Origin: Candidula unifasciata
Taxonomy: Eukaryota > Mollusca > Gastropoda > Stylommatophora > Geomitridae
Assembly: GCA_905116865.2 (NCBI GenBank)
Contig: CAJHNH020002023.1
Coordinates: forward strand, 1-64,000
Reading direction: 5' to 3'
DNA: 64,000 nt
Below the pieces are notes generated by a model. That model worked only from the letters and a program-made list of their open reading frames with translations. It made no database searches and had not been told where the DNA came from. A program made the translations under genes and the position numbers. This document shows, one piece after another, positions 55,491 to 64,000 of the stretch. How positions within the stretch are numbered: the stretch's first letter is position 1; the number at the start of each line of letters is the position of its first letter.

Positions 55491-55794
55491 GAGCAGTATT
55501 TAGCTGAAATTGTGGTGAGATTACAAGCTTGTCATTTTACCTCGTGGAATTTGATTTGTTTTCAATTATTTTTTTCATGGACTGTTGGCCAAAAAGGGGG
55601 GTTGGGGGGAATTGAGTGCGGGGTACATGTGGAAGTGGCGAAGATGTGGTCTTATAGGTGAATGTCAAGAACACACAGGACATATACAAAAACAGTAATG
55701 AAGATGTTTCGAAAGAAACTTACTCACGAATAGAACTGAATCCCCACACCAAAAGGAACCATTTTACATGGGGAGGGGGAGGGGGGAATGTTAT

Positions 55795-56110
55795 GAGAAA
55801 AATAAATGAATGAATGAATTAATAAATGAAAAATTGTCATGACCGCTCTAGGGACATTCCTACACGTGCTCCAACTCCTTTTTCAGTAGCTAACGAAAAG
55901 TTGACAAGCCAATGGTACCAGTTGCAATCTGATTAAAAGTCCGTCACTGATTCTCCTTTAATGTTGAATATCTCTCAGAACCTCTGCTCAATCCCTCGTT
56001 GAATCAGTATTTCAGTGTATGCCTTTCCCTATCTGTTCCTTTACACTGTCCATTTAATCCCATAGAACCTTCAACACATCTGCTTTATCATATAACAGCT
56101 CACAGCCCAA
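55795..56110 (-). mobile_element. RNase H LINE 3' fragment
   Basis: The minus strand reads LAAAAPLGCELLYDKADVLK and VLWD near 56060-56120 (the DKA helix of RNase H). CATGACCGCTCTAGGGACAT at 55839 marks the C-terminal end. GAATGAATGAATT at 55807-55819 is the tail side. Confidence 0.75.
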
Positions 56111-57005
56111 AGGAGCGGCAGCAGCTAATCTGTGTCTGCTTCTGCAATCCGCGAGACCAGTGCGTGATCGATGGAATTGTCGGCATCTCATGGCCTCAGT
56201 GTTATTCTTGTTGGTTAACCTTCGTTGATACAGACACATTTTGAATCCACCAGAGCGCGAAAAGAAGAAAACTGGAGTACATCGTGACGGTAGGAGTGAT
56301 GTAGGAGGAAGAAAAGGCGCATAGAGAGACCGAACGATACCATGCTGTGCATTATATAGCATGGTACGTAAGATCATCTATGTTACACTGAAAGTACACG
56401 AGACACAAGGTTGTGGATAAACGTGATTACCAACGCCATACGGCATGGACTTTAAAAAGACGATGGCTTTTATCACTCACACACACACAAGTAATAACAG
56501 TGAATGTTATCTATATATCACAAGTATTAATAATGTCAATCCTAATATTACTTGAAAGTGTTCAAGTAAAAATACAATATTTAGCTCCAAGTATAGGCAA
56601 ATTTAGGGTATCTCAAAGCAAAAACTGTAACAAAAAAGTAGGGAAATTATAGTATCATATTTTGCACATATTTACGGAAGATAGTTGTAATGCTTATATT
56701 CATTAAAACCATTAAATGTGCCTTCTAAAACAATGCCTTAAGATTGGAGACAACAAACAATGTAAAAGATGAGCATTTGATAAACAGTTCACGCAACAAA
56801 TTCTTCTGAGAGGGCACTTAGTAATAATAGCAGTGAATTTTGAAATAACCTTGAAACAAAATTGGTCATAATTTAAAACTTCTATGACGTACGTTTTAAA
56901 AAGTAGATTGGGTGAAAATTGCTTCACATTACCAAATTCCATTAGGTTGAAAGCTAAATAGCACTGTCGATATCACGGCTGCCTGTTGGCCTATTTGTCG
57001 TGCAT
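56111..57005. other. No feature recognised
   Basis: Non-coding, AT-rich after 56400; no conserved peptide seen. Confidence 0.4.
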
Positions 57006-57009
57006 TTGA

Positions 57010-57245
57010 TACCATTCTCTTACCTTTCTTTGCGTTCGCCGGCTGTAAACACTAGCGGAAATTCTGGTTCTCCATCTACTTATAGACTTCATTCAGCCTT
57101 GTTTCAGAATTTGAATTTTTCATGTACGGATCATCTTACGGATCTGTCCTATTTGTATGCAGACTCTTGGTTCCTCACTATAAGGCAGATGCACTCAGAC
57201 AAAGAAGGAGAATCCCTCCCCCAAACTCCCCCCCCCCTCGGAAAG
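57010..57245 (-). repeat. GAA-tailed repeat (family R), reverse orientation
   Basis: TTTGCGTTCGCCGGCTGTAA, TTCTCCATCTACTTATAGAC, TTGTATGCAGACTCTTGGTT and GGCAGATGCACTCAGACAAA match the family core. Confidence 0.78.
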
Positions 57246-57337
57246 GAGGCCCTGGAACTTACATCGAAACAGCTCTTCCTCAACATTATTTTTTTCAAGG
57301 GCTCTCAAATCGACGAAACCTAAAATGTACATGAGGA

Positions 57338-57425
57338 CATTTCTTGAAAAGTAAAGATGGTCGGCTTGACCATATCACCCGTCGAGTGCTGGTTGGTCCA
57401 AAAATATCGTTTTAGCGCCATACAT
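57338..57425 (+). mobile_element. SINE family S tail fragment
   Basis: AAAGTAAAGATGGTCGGCTT, CATATCACCCGTCGAGTGCT and TTTAGCGCCATACATATTTA match the 3' half of the sense SINE at 61981. Confidence 0.65.
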
Positions 57426-57639
57426 ATTTAAAAAAAAGGATACGATTTAGTCTCATATTCTTGGCGTCACCTAATACATCATATAGCAGTATTCTCATCT
57501 GCACATGTTTAATACAGATATCGATACAAATATCAAGTGAACACATCACCATATATTGTGCTAAATGCACGAGGTTTAGACCAACTGGTACTTGGTGTGT
57601 TAGGTGGATACTATTACGTCAGTCGCCTGCACTGCCTAA

Positions 57640-58325
57640 AGAAATCTGAAAACATTTAACCGCGAACTTACAAAGCCTATTATTGAAAAAATAACTAACA
57701 CTTGAGCTAAACATTTGAGGAACAATGCCCTTGATGTGAGGAAAATAAAGCGGGGAGTGATAAGTGGATTCTTCCACATGATGAGCACTGACAAGGCACC
57801 CAACCACAGACTCTGTCCAGAGGGTGACAATTTTTGTTGTCACTTCCAGAGAGCCATGAAGACAGGTTTGCACCAGAAAAATCGGCCAACATTTTCCTCG
57901 CAAGTTGGTAGCATCATCTACTTTGTTTTAAAAAGGTTTACAAGACTCGGATCTCCTTCAACACCCTGCTAAAATGAGCACTCAGAATGCCAGTGAAAGC
58001 TCAACTAATTGATTTGGCAGCGCTGTCCTACAACAACATTTGCTTCAATGTCAGCAGTGGAAACAGCAACTTCTCTTGCCATTCTGTCTTTTAACTGTGG
58101 TCCTATAGGGCTATAATGGTATTTAAGAAAATGGGACTGGAGTGGGGACTTACAAACAACTTGTATGCTACAAGAATGCTGAAAAGAAAATATTGCGATC
58201 TTAGAAAACAAACGTCAAGTCTTTCGAAGTGGAAGAGGAAAAAAAAAAGGCAACTCTAGCTAGAATACCAGAATGAAGCAACAGAAGGCAAAACATATGT
58301 TGCTGGTGCATTTAACTGTTAAATT
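57640..58325 (+). pseudogene. Mutator-like transposase relic
   Basis: The + strand frame includes DVRKIKRGVISGFFHMMSTD, KAPNHRLCPEGDNFCCHFQR and AMKTGLHQ, followed after a break by a LIWQRCPTTTFASMSAVETA and SLAILSFNCGPIG segment, and a final TYVAGAF-like end near 58300. From memory of the family, a STD--P-H-LCP-G--SWC-- block followed by W-RCPKT-F and ending AGAF is typical of Mutator-like transposase proteins widespread in aquatic invertebrates. Several frameshifts and stops are present; the N-terminal half is not recognisable. Confidence 0.65.
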
Positions 58326-58442
58326 TATGTGACATTTTCTGTGGATAGGATGCAGAATACAACAGACTAGGTAAGAACACTTTCGTTCTATATTAATTAT
58401 ATTTTATGTGACTTTCGATGTTTAAAAGTCAGTTTTCTCACA

Positions 58443-58475
<33 letters not shown>

Positions 58476-59002
58476 TGTGTATGTTAAAATCCCAAAATTT
58501 TAGATAATATGAAGACTAGAATCATGAAACTTGGCGTGGATACTTCTTATATAATATTATAGCCTCTGGTTTATTTAAAAATTGATTTTAGGAAGTTTTC
58601 CTTTTTTTTTTTAAATTTGATTATTGATTATTGTCTTATGATGCTACCTTTTTTCACCTTTTCAACAAACCTACATTTTAAAATTCTAAGTAAAATATTT
58701 AGAAACACTTTTAAAGTAAATAAACCTCACCATTGCTTTAATATTTAATTAAAGTTTATGAATCCATCATTTTTTTTTAAATACCTATGTTTGTGTTTGC
58801 AATTTAAGAACCCTATGTAAATGTATTTTTTTCCCAAGATGGCGGTTGTTGCCATGGCAACCATGATTTTTCAAAACCGAAAGTGTACAATGTATTAACA
58901 TACATTCCTACAAACGACTATAATAAAAGAATTGGTCTCACACTGTAAAAAAAAATATTTTCTTTAGTGACCCCTTTTAAAGCTTTCTTAACATGAGAGC
59001 CA
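58326..59002. other. No gene; contains a GTT microsatellite
   Basis: (GTT)n runs at 58452-58478. The remainder is AT-rich non-coding sequence. Confidence 0.5.
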
Positions 59003-59098
59003 ATATCCTTTTATAAAACCCCACTATGTGGCCAATTCAAACCCCAGACCGCAAGAGCCAAAGGCAAGTATCTAGCCATTGCGTTACCATGGCTCACA
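59003..59098 (-). mobile_element. SINE family S head fragment, antisense
   Basis: TTCAAACCCCAGACC (B-box side) and CTAGCCATTGCGTTACCATG (A-box side) correspond to the tRNA-like head; the body is mostly missing. Confidence 0.6.
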
Positions 59099-59149
59099 AT
59101 TATATTTGAGCCATTTTTAATGTATGCTACATCTAAATTTTGTGAATCA

Positions 59150-59535
59150 TGCATCTTTGCCGTGGCAACCAAAGAAGAAGAAATCAGAGCTTTAGAGCTA
59201 AAGAGCTACAGAAAAATCTTTATAATAAAATAGACCAAAAGGAAGAAAAGTGCCGACACTCTACATCATCTGAGCATAGGAGAATTGGCTCATAACCAGT
59301 ATCCTGTCCCGAAAGCTGAGGTGTTTTGGTCATGCTAAACGTCGCGGTGGCCTGATAAAAGAGTTGATGCAAGGTACAGTTTCCAGAAAACGAGCAGGGG
59401 CAGACCTCTGCGAAAGTGGATACAAGAACCTGAAGTTGTATTAGCTTTTAAAGCACACAGGGCTTAAGAATAAGCTAGAGAAATAGAGATCTTTATGCGT
59501 GCTGTGAGGAGAGCTGCATCCTGAAAGTATCTGCT
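59150..59535 (+). mobile_element. RTE-like LINE C-terminal fragment
   Basis: LRCFGHAKRRGGLIKELMQG and TVSRKRAGADLCESGY follow the R--GHA-R--GL-KE-MQG-V-G-R-RGRP--W pattern. Stops are frequent. Confidence 0.7.
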
Positions 59536-59690
59536 ATTTGAAGATATGACTCGACAGTCATAAATCACTGTTGATTTGATTCTAATAAGTCTGCATAAGC
59601 ATAAATCACTATTCATGTTGTCTGATTTTAAGATGGCATGCAAGCGCTCATGGACTTCTTCAATGTTCTGTCAGGATAATCGGTTGATTT

Positions 59691-60027
<337 letters not shown>

Positions 60028-60299
60028 TTCTCTGTTTACCTAGGAAAGCTGTCCCAGGCTGTCCCAGAAACTATTTTTCGTTCAAAAAAGTTATAAAATT
60101 GTTCTTAAAACACAAAACTGCAGTCTATTTACGTATAATTATTACACATAATGTGATAAATACATGTACTATATTATACGTACTGCAAACAAAAAAAAAA
60201 CATGAAATAATTACTTTTTATGTAATCATTTTTGCGTGAGTTGGTTAGTACATGTGGTCGAAAGTCGTAAATTCGTCAGTCGAGAAGAAAGAGTAATTG

Positions 60300-60560
60300 T
60301 GAAATTCTTCTTCTTCGCATTCACCGGCTGTAAACTCCTGGATGCTCGTCCACCTATGGATTTTAGTCTTGTTGCAGAACCTGAGAGCTGCGTGCACATC
60401 CATTTTACAGATAGGACCTACATGTATGCATATTAATGGTTCCTTGCTTCTCAGGCAGATGCACTACGACTTCAAAAGTAGCCCCTAGTTAGTCGACTCT
60501 TAAGACATAATTGTTTGAGAGGCAATGGGTCTATTCTTGATGTTCCTACAATAAGGAATT
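60300..60560 (-). repeat. GAA-tailed repeat (family R), reverse orientation
   Basis: TTCTTCTTCTTCGCATTCAC (antisense tail), CGGCTGTAAACTCCTGGATG, GCACATCCATTTTACAGATA, GGCAGATGCACTACGACTTC and GGCAATGGGTCTATTCTTGA are in order; this is a nearly complete copy. Confidence 0.85.
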
Positions 60561-60579
60561 GTGAATCTGTCTTCAGTAG

Positions 60580-61480
60580 AGTTTGAACATCTTAACCGTT
60601 CATACATTCCTAGTCTGCACTGCTGTGAAGAAGCCACATTGTCTAGACCAGTGATTCTCAACCTTTCTAATAGCGCGACTCTTTAATACAGATCCTCATG
60701 TTGTGGCGACACCTACAAATACAATTATTTTCGTCGCTACTTCATAACTGTAATGACTATGTGTTTTGCGAAGGTCTTTTGACGACCCTTGTGAAACCCA
60801 TAGGTTGAAAACCGCTGGTCTTGACTAAATGGAGAATATCAGTCCATGGTATTCCTAGCATGCTACAATAGAGCCACATTTGTATAGACAAAATAGAGAT
60901 TAACAAATGATCCACACATATATAGACAAAATGAAGGTAACAATTTAATGGTAATCCTAGCCTTCTAACCTACGAAATACACAGAAGTGTAGACAAAATG
61001 GAGAGTAACAATTCATGGCATTCCTATCATGCTACGATGGAGCCACATAAGTGTAGATTAAAAAAAAAAACAACAGCACGGTAACAATTAATGGTATTTC
61101 TAGCAAGCTATGCAGAATCCATATATTTTAGACAAAATGGTGGGAAAGGGGGGGGGGGGTGTATTCATGGTATCACTATCCTAATGCAATAGAGCTACAT
61201 ATGTTTAAATAAAATGGATAGTAAAAATTCATGGTATTCCTAGCCTCTAGTGTAGAGCCACATATAGAAATACAGTAACGATTAATGACACTCGTGTCAT
61301 GCCACGAAGAGGCCACATTTGACAACACACTATTTAATGAGAGCACAAATTCGTGGCTGTTTTAGCATGATGTGAAGGAACCACGTACTTCTAGACTGCA
61401 CGGATGCAAACTCATGTGTTTACACACAAAACAAATTCGATTTTATGGCATCCCTTGCTTTTGCAGGGTATCAAAGAACC
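60580..61480 (+). repeat. Degenerate minisatellite, unit about 70-80 bp
   Basis: Repeated blocks ATGGTATTCCTAGCATGCTA, ATAGAGCCACATTTGTATAG and ACAAAATGGAGAGTAACAAT occur about ten times with heavy divergence. The SPIN-like element at 60649-60817 is inserted in one unit. Confidence 0.75.
60649..60817. mobile_element. SPIN-like hAT (Buster-group) non-autonomous element
   Basis: The ends CAGTGATTCTCAACCTTTCT and (right, as read) CCCATAGGTTGAAAACCGCTG minus its first base form imperfect terminal inverted repeats. The interior has TTTAATACAGATCCTCATGT, TGTGGCGACACC, TTTTCGTCGCTACTTCATAA and GAAGGTCTTTTGACGACCCT, which I recognise as the arrangement of SPIN-type hAT MITEs. GTCTAGAC (60641-60648) and GTCTTGAC (60818-60825) are an 8-bp target-site duplication with one mismatch and a central TA, as expected for the Buster group. 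Length 169 bp, no coding capacity. Confidence 0.85.
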
Positions 61481-61980
61481 ATAAGTATCAAGGAAAAAAA
61501 ATGAAATTAGGTGAAATTTATGAAAGAATTTATTTTCAATGGCTATGAAAAAATATATAATAACAGTTATATTCCTTTGCGTGTCGTGTCACCTGATATA
61601 GAACAAGCAAACGTTTTTTCTGGAATTTCTAGAAGTCTCTCTGTTTCCCCAAGCTCTTGGGTTGTGGCCCCTGAAATCTATGTTTTAAGTTACTTTGTGG
61701 TTATTGTATTTTATTAATTCTTCTGAAGTCACCAAACACGTTTAGACAAAATCTGCTCTAATTTATTGTTTCTCAGCCTACCATAACAGCTGCAGTCAAT
61801 TAACATCATCATCTAAATGCATCAACTAGTCCTCGTAATGTTCCACATGATTAAAGTAATAATTATCACGATCAAATCCGATCGATAGGAAACTTATCAG
61901 AGCAGTCTTATTAGAGAAGCCAGAAAAAGAGAATACGTATGTACTCGCGTATCTTAACTGTCATTACTGTCTGTTTTGGG
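61481..61980. other. No feature recognised
   Basis: AT-rich non-coding sequence; an open frame of 68 codons at 61511 has no recognisable features. Confidence 0.4.
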
Positions 61981-62263
61981 AGCCGCGGGGTCTAGTTGCT
62001 AGACGCTCGTCTGCGGATCGAAAGATCGTGGGCTCTGTTCCTGACGACGGCGGATTTTTTCAAAAAATGTCCTTGGCTTTCAGGTTGACCCAGCCTTGAG
62101 CGGGTACCAGGCACAGTCCTAGGAACTAAAGGCGGACGGACTGACGTTGACCACATCCCCCCACCAAGTGACGTTTAGTCTATAAAATAGATGTCTAGCT
62201 CTATATACCCAATACGCTGGAAAGGCGCGGAGAAGGGTATTTTACTTTTACTGTATGTTTTGC
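61981..62263 (+). mobile_element. SINE family S, best sense copy
   Basis: The head GAGCCGCGGGGTCTAGTTGC, TAGACGCTCGTCTGCGGATC, GTGGGCTCTGTTCCTGACGA resembles a tRNA with A box (TAGTTGCTAGACG) and B-box-like region. The body is TTTCAGGTTGACCCAGCCTT, GAGCGGGTACCAGGCACAGT, GAACTAAAGGCGGACG, GTTGACCACATCCCCC and TAGCTCTATATACCCAATAC, ending near GGCGCGGAGAAGGGTATTTT. Confidence 0.88.
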
Positions 62264-63399
62264 CACTTATTAAGTCGGTGTAGACAGGGGGCCTTCAGCC
62301 TGGTGATTTAGGAACTCCTGGCTAGTGCTGTCGCCGTGGACTGCGCAGGTTAGAATGTTGAATTTTTAATTATGCCTCCCACCCCACCCCTGACAGAAAA
62401 ACTTCATCACCTTAGCGAATTGCCAACACAGTTTCATTTAAACATCCAGGGGATCGTACTGCCCTCAGTTTCAACCCCAACACCCTAGTTATGGCCCCTG
62501 GTACTCCACAGGGGGTATTTATTCCCCCAGCCGACATCCAATTTCGTCTTTCTCAGGACGAAATTTTTTGTCATTTGAAGCCCTACTCTGGCTTTTGCCA
62601 GGGGCCGCAATATAGGCAGGCCATAAATATGGCCAAATGTCTGAACGCGGTTTCTGGGACCTCTCCACGGCGATCCTCATCCGCATGGTGGCACTTTGTG
62701 TCATCGGGTGTTTATCGCTTGTGTGATGTCCTGGTGGGGTAGAAATTCATTCATTCACGTGTAGTCATTCTGCTGAGTAACCACCGACCCGGCTGCATCG
62801 AGATACCAGCTAAGTGATTTTGCGTATCTATGTAGTATTGTTTAATTTGTATGTGCTGATGAAGGCTCAATAGCCGCAACGTTCACGTTTTATTTGTATC
62901 TGTTTTATCGTGAAGCTTGCTAATATACTTTTCGTTCGCTTTTATATTTTAGGGGGATTAGAACTTTAGTCTCAAGCATGAGAGCCAGACGTTATAAATG
63001 CTCGGCCAACCACTCCTCTACGTAGCAACCGGAATAAATAGAAAACACAACACCCGGGCTGAGCTGAACACTCTCTCGACATGACGTACTGAAATTCCGT
63101 CAAACGCAGAGATGAGAAATCATACCTTTGAAAAAAAAATTATGTTCTCACAATAGACTCATCTAAACGTCTTTGCTCTGCTTCAAAAAAGTTAAAAAAA
63201 TGTTAAAATTGAGGGGATCGACTTCACTGCACTAGGTTTTTTATCCCATATGGCACTGTCTCTCTTCACAGAAAGGCTAACTGTCTGCCTAGAGCGTCGA
63301 AAAAAAAACATGAATACTGTAGCTCCAGCGACTATCCCTGTAAAAAATTGCACTGGTGAACCAAATGACGCAGCCGTGAAAGATAGCCAAGATCTTCAA
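62264..63399. other. No gene supported; unknown repeat and unassigned open frame
   Basis: 62275-62350 matches the repeat at 51180. An 83-codon + frame at 62491-62742 (IPPADIQFRLSQDEIFCHLK, YRQAINMAKCLNAVSG) has normal-looking composition but no recognisable motif and no splice context; it may be LINE-derived. The rest is featureless. Confidence 0.4.
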
Positions 63400-63712
63400 A
63401 GTGCAGCTTGACCACTTTTTCCCCGTGTGGTTTTCCGGGGCACCATTATATGGAAAACAAGAAAAGACCCACTGCCTACACAAAAGCATGTGGTAAGAAT
63501 CGACTAATTAGAAGCTTCCATCGAAGTCTGAGTGCATCTACCTGAGAGGCAAAGAACCAACAGTCTGCATACAAATGAATCAGATCTGTAAAACGGATGC
63601 ACACGCAACACTCAGGATCTAGAGCGGTACTGCAGTCCAGAAGTGGATGAACAACCAGAACTTTGCGCCAGAGTTTACAGCTGGTGAACGCGACGAAGAA
63701 GAAAGAGACCCC
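63400..63712 (+). repeat. GAA-tailed repeat (family R), best copy
   Basis: Blocks in order: GACCCACTGCCTACACAAAA, GAATCGACTAATTAGAAGCT, AAGTCTGAGTGCATCTACCT, AACCAACAGTCTGCATACAA, ATCTGTAAAACGGATGCACA, GCAGTCCAGAAGTGGATGAA, GAGTTTACAGCTGGTGAACG and a GACGAAGAAGAAAG tail. Other copies in the window are fragments of this 310-bp sequence. Confidence 0.85.
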
Positions 63713-63811
63713 TCCAAAAATATATCCTTCCTGGTGGGGAATCTAACCCAGCAGTCTCGCGTGACTGGCGGGTATACTTACTACTATACTACCGAGGACA
63801 CACCCTCTGCT

Positions 63812-64000
63812 TCTGTAAGTTCAAATCAGAGATTGTGAGTTTCAAACGTAGTGCTCTCACATTTACAAAAAAAAAAAAAAAAATTAAGTCAGAACTTGTG
63901 AGTACGTTCGTTTTAAACGTAGTGCTCTTACACTTAAACAAAAATATGAAGTCAGAACTTGTGAGTACATCTCTAGTACGTACGTTTCAAACGTAGTGCT
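63812..64000 (+). repeat. About 70-bp tandem repeat running off the window
   Basis: Three copies of a unit containing GTCAGAACTTGTGAGTAC and TTTCAAACGTAGTGCTCT, separated by A-rich spacers; the last is cut by the window end. Confidence 0.9.

Noticed and set aside
62491..62742. 83-codon frame as a possible small gene
   Set aside because: There is no motif, no splice context and no upstream signal; it is kept only as unassigned sequence.

Overview
This is a 64-kb piece of a eukaryotic (animal) nuclear genome that is AT-rich, intron-rich and dense in transposable-element debris. The one host gene I can support is the 3' half of a Ras-specific guanine nucleotide-releasing factor (RASGRF family). 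It lies on the + strand in eight exons between 7469 and 24873. The repeat content (RTE-type LINEs, RNase H-bearing LINEs, tRNA-headed SINEs, TTAA-flanked MITEs, Helitron, many minisatellites) looks lophotrochozoan, probably mollusc and perhaps gastropod. That placement is inference from general knowledge and no single feature proves it.

Layout. Positions 1-7468 hold no recognised exon: a 711-bp TTAA-flanked element (2005-2715), a LINE tail with target-site duplication (3488-3718), an antisense SINE and a degenerate minisatellite. From 7469 to 24873 the RASGRF exons encode the end of the Ras exchanger motif (REM) and the whole CDC25/RasGEF catalytic domain. They are 7469-7648, 10404-10501, 12969-13053, 15805-16002, 18391-18470, 20706-20823, 22920-22988 and 24757-24873. 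Together they give 945 nt, 314 codons plus stop, with all reading frames compatible across the splice junctions. The introns are packed with RTE and RNase H LINE fragments, SINEs, a 14-bp minisatellite and MITEs. A polyadenylation signal follows at 25298.

From 25.3 to 64 kb I see no host gene. The region contains a 1.75-kb 28-bp satellite grown inside an RNase H LINE fragment (25797-27546); four copies of a TTAA-flanked MITE (one more lies in an intron); an RTE reverse-transcriptase fragment interrupted by a 1.6-kb piggyBac element (35040-38005); a Helitron 3' end (39653-40235); a 61-bp satellite (43793-45276); a 1.1-kb direct duplication (48822-49992 and 51480-52599); simple-sequence tracts (53-55 kb); a Mutator-like transposase relic (57.6-58.3 kb); an 84-copy ACTA tract; and a 169-bp SPIN-like hAT element with an 8-bp target-site duplication (60649-60817).

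Notable points are the three identical 3' splice sites at RASGRF exon 7, of which only the last keeps the frame; an intronic partial copy of exon 4 that lacks a neighbouring MITE; several nested insertions with readable target-site duplications; and the SPIN-like element, a class known for horizontal transfer. I did not find a convincing new multi-gene system.
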